Shown: one piece after another, positions 9,738-11,222 of the stretch
How positions within the stretch are numbered: position 1 is the stretch's first letter
Layout of the letters: every line of letters starts with the position of its first letter
DNA from: an uncultured Verrucomicrobiales bacterium
GTDB taxonomy: Bacteria; Verrucomicrobiota; Verrucomicrobiia; Verrucomicrobiales; Akkermansiaceae
Assembly (NCBI GenBank): GCA_937952875.1
Contig: CALFDI010000307.1
Location: 1 to 11,222, forward strand
Direction: 5' to 3'
DNA length: 11,222 nucleotides
Program-made: the position numbers and the translations under genes
The notes under the pieces: generated by a model
The model's input: the letters and a program-made list of their open reading frames with translations, nothing else
What the model was told of the DNA's origin: nothing
Databases searched by the model: none

Positions 9738-10601
9738 ATGAAATTCAGTAGCATTCTACTAATCCTTTGCAGCTCGATCACGCTTCACGCGCAAGAAATC
9801 GATTTATTTAAAAATGGAATGGCTGACTGGAATACATACCTAGGACCGCCTCATTACTCTGTAGATATGGGACATGGCCCGGTATTGAAGGGAGTAAAGC
9901 GTGAGCCAGTCGGTCTGAATAATGATCCGAAGGGAGTTTTTCGTTTTATTGAGTTTGAGGGGAAGCAGACATTAAAAATAACAGGTGAGGTTTTCGGAGC
10001 AGTCACAAGTAAAAAGGAATATGAGAATTTTCATTTCTCGGTGCGCTTCAAGTGGGGAAAGCGTAAATGGAGTCCTCGTGCATCGATGCTACGCGATAGC
10101 GGCTTTCTTTTCCATTGTTATGGGAATCAGGGTGAAATAAGCGGATTCTGGATGCCATCAATCGAGTGCCAGATACAAGAAAACGACTGTGGGGATCTCT
10201 GGTTGTTAGATACTGCAGGTAAAGTCCCAATTGTGACTAGAGAAGGTAAGCCTCACAGAGTTACTAAACTACCGAAATTGATCAAAACCTACAAAGATGG
10301 AGAACCTTTTCGTTACTGTAATGAAGAGAATGGAAGACACGTTGAGCACGGTCCTAGTGAAGAAAATCTCACAGGCTGGAATACCGTGGAAGTCTACACC
10401 ATGGGGCAAAGATCTGTTTTCATAGTCAATGGTAAGCCTAATATGGTAGTGACTGACCTAGAAGATAGAGAGGGTAATCCGCTTTCTAGAGGTAAACTTC
10501 AACTTCAGTCTGAAGGTGCTGAGGTTTACTATCAAGATGCTAAGATTAGATCGATCAAAGCGTTTCCTGAGAAGTTAGAGAAGCTCTTTGAGACGGAGTA
10601 A
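9738..10601 (+). CDS. Secreted DUF1080 protein (3-keto-disaccharide hydrolase-like)
   Basis: Belongs by appearance to the DUF1080 / 3-keto-disaccharide hydrolase family (concanavalin A-like fold), abundant and mostly secreted in Planctomycetota and Verrucomicrobiota; some members cleave 3-keto-glycosides. From this start the protein is 287 residues. Residues 1-18 form a Sec signal peptide (MKFSS, a Leu/Ile-rich core, then LHA before Gln), so it is probably periplasmic or exported. Family-typical blocks are FKWGKRKW, RDSGFLFHCYG (about 119-129), SIECQIQENDCGDLW (about 141-155), GWNTVEV and GKLQLQSEGAEVYY (about 252-265). An in-frame ATG at 9702 would add 12 residues with an unusual Asp-containing lead. 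I prefer 9738 because it gives a clean signal peptide, though neither start has a good ribosome-binding site. The gene stands alone on + after the gyrA terminator and converges on a PVC-type dehydrogenase, a plausible partner in sugar oxidation. The substrate cannot be read from the sequence. Confidence 0.87.
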   Translation: MKFSSILLILCSSITLHAQEIDLFKNGMADWNTYLGPPHYSVDMGHGPVLKGVKREPVGLNNDPKGVFRFIEFEGKQTLKITGEVFGAVTSKKEYENFHFSVRFKWGKRKWSPRASMLRDSGFLFHCYGNQGEISGFWMPSIECQIQENDCGDLWLLDTAGKVPIVTREGKPHRVTKLPKLIKTYKDGEPFRYCNEENGRHVEHGPSEENLTGWNTVEVYTMGQRSVFIVNGKPNMVVTDLEDREGNPLSRGKLQLQSEGAEVYYQDAKIRSIKAFPEKLEKLFETE

Positions 10602-10615
10602 GCAGAGAGTAATAA

Positions 10616-10641
10616 ACAGCTGATTCGTAAGAATCGGCTGT
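10616..10641 (-). terminator. Hairpin at the convergent junction (possible terminator of the minus-strand gene)
   Basis: ACAGCTGATTC (10616-10626) pairs with GAATCGGCTGT (10631-10641) in an 11-bp stem with one wobble and a GTAA (GNRA-type) loop. Read on the - strand, the stem is followed by a T-rich but interrupted tail (TTATTA), so it could end the minus-strand dehydrogenase transcript. On + no T run follows it. Confidence 0.5.
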
Positions 10642-10647
10642 GCTGAG

Positions 10648-10683
10648 AATAGTTTGATCATTGGCGAATCAGACTATTTTTTT
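10648..10683 (+). terminator. Intrinsic terminator of the DUF1080 gene, overlapping the end of the opposing gene
   Basis: AATAGTTTGAT (10648-10658) pairs with ATCAGACTATT (10668-10678) in an 11-bp stem with one wobble and a 9-nt loop. It is followed by a T run (10677-10683). Its 3' arm and T run include the TAG stop and last Lys codons of the minus-strand gene, so the two genes share this sequence. Confidence 0.75.
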
Positions 10684-11222
10684 GCCCTCGTGTAGTAAGC
10701 GTTAGCGACTTTACCCTGGTTTGCAGCGACGCCTGGGATTTGGAAATGATACACACGGGTGTGTTTGATATTCTGAGATTTTACTCGAATCGTCAGGCTT
10801 TTTCCGTCAGAGCTTAACCTTGGGGAGCCTGTGATATTTTCTTTGCGCATGCCATGCTCCTTCGACCCATATTCTGGGCTATCGATGTAATACCAAGATC
10901 TGATAGTAACCTTCTTTGGTCTAGCCTTTAACGGGTGGGTGAATTTCAGTGTAAATGTGTCGCCTACGCGGTCGATATCGATGAGCTGGTTTGCAACATC
11001 GTTACGGTCTCTTGAAATACGAACGAGAGCTGCTTCCTTGCCTCCCTTAGCCCTCCAACCACGCCCTGTCTGACCGACATAGAGCGAATGATCATCGGCA
11101 AAGCATAGGCGCATCACACCTGAAGGAAAGTTCCAGCCGAATGGGATGACAACCGATTCATCTTCAGTTTTCGGAATTACTCGAAAGATGTTAGAACGAG
11201 TTTGGTCACCTATAAACATTTG
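10674..11222 (-). CDS. PVC-type membrane-bound dehydrogenase, C-terminal part (5' end outside window)
   Basis: The frame stays open to the right edge (a Gln codon precedes the first Met), so the Met near 11219 is internal and only the last 182 residues are seen. The opening QMFIGDQTRSNIFRV, then FPSGVMRLCFADDHSLYVGQTGRGW and GGKEAALVRI, fit the last blades of the beta-propeller in PVC-group PQQ/heme-type dehydrogenases. The following domain (FTLKFTHPLK, SWYYIDSPEYGSKEHG, SSDGKSLTIRV, TRVYHFQIPG) matches the C-terminal beta-sandwich common to these proteins. Such proteins are exported and are thought to oxidise sugars or related alcohols, often with a fused cytochrome c domain. The propeller start, signal peptide and any heme motif lie beyond the window. 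It is convergent with the DUF1080 gene. The family identity comes from pattern memory; the exact substrate is unknown. Confidence 0.75.
   Translation of the reverse strand, partial: QMFIGDQTRSNIFRVIPKTEDESVVIPFGWNFPSGVMRLCFADDHSLYVGQTGRGWRAKGGKEAALVRISRDRNDVANQLIDIDRVGDTFTLKFTHPLKARPKKVTIRSWYYIDSPEYGSKEHGMRKENITGSPRLSSDGKSLTIRVKSQNIKHTRVYHFQIPGVAANQGKVANAYYTRAKK

Noticed and set aside
9738..9795. Lipoprotein signal (Cys11) in the DUF1080 protein
   Set aside because: The residue before Cys is Leu, which does not fit a lipobox; cleavage after LHA is more likely.
11217..11219. Start codon of the minus-strand gene at the right edge
   Set aside because: The frame continues upstream to the window edge, and the sequence at this Met is a conserved internal beta-propeller motif, so the gene is truncated by the window.

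Overview
The window looks like a chromosomal, mostly housekeeping segment of a Verrucomicrobiota (PVC superphylum) bacterium. Three things point there. The left edge is the C-terminal part of a secretin that resembles the pilus outer-membrane secretins of Verrucomicrobiota (Amuc_1098 type). The right edge pairs a secreted DUF1080 / 3-keto-disaccharide hydrolase-like protein with the C-terminal part of a PVC-type membrane-bound dehydrogenase. The housekeeping proteins (CoaE, Rho, RNase D, GyrB, GyrA) are intact and full length but are neither proteobacterial nor Firmicutes-like in detail. The taxonomic placement comes from family recognition by eye, not a database search.

Layout, left to right. 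(1) 2-1042 (+): 5'-truncated secretin, closed by a strong intrinsic terminator (about 1066-1097). (2) 1139-4187 (+): a compact coaE-rho-rnd cluster. coaE and rho overlap by 8 bp and rho and rnd are 17 bp apart, so one transcript is likely. (3) 4188-4340: a 153-bp non-coding region with a long AT-rich inverted repeat and, directly against the gyrB start codon, a perfect 8-bp inverted repeat. (4) 4341-9564 (+): gyrB and gyrA, 37 bp apart, closed by a strong intrinsic terminator (about 9586-9622). (5) 9565-9737: a non-coding gap, then a secreted DUF1080 protein on + (to 10601). (6) 10602-10673: a convergent junction with two hairpins. (7) 10674-11222 (-): the C-terminal part of a PVC-type dehydrogenase whose 5' end lies beyond the window.

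Functionally, the core genes serve CoA synthesis, transcription termination, RNA 3'-end processing and DNA supercoiling. The flanks belong to cell-surface/pilus biogenesis and to periplasmic carbohydrate oxidation and hydrolysis. I see no mobile elements, CRISPR arrays, tRNA or rRNA genes, and no convincing new multi-gene system. The points most worth checking are substitutions at functional residues (GyrA Ser86 at the quinolone-contact Asp87 position; the Rho Q-loop and RNP1 motif), the hairpin touching the gyrB start codon, and the general lack of Shine-Dalgarno sequences.
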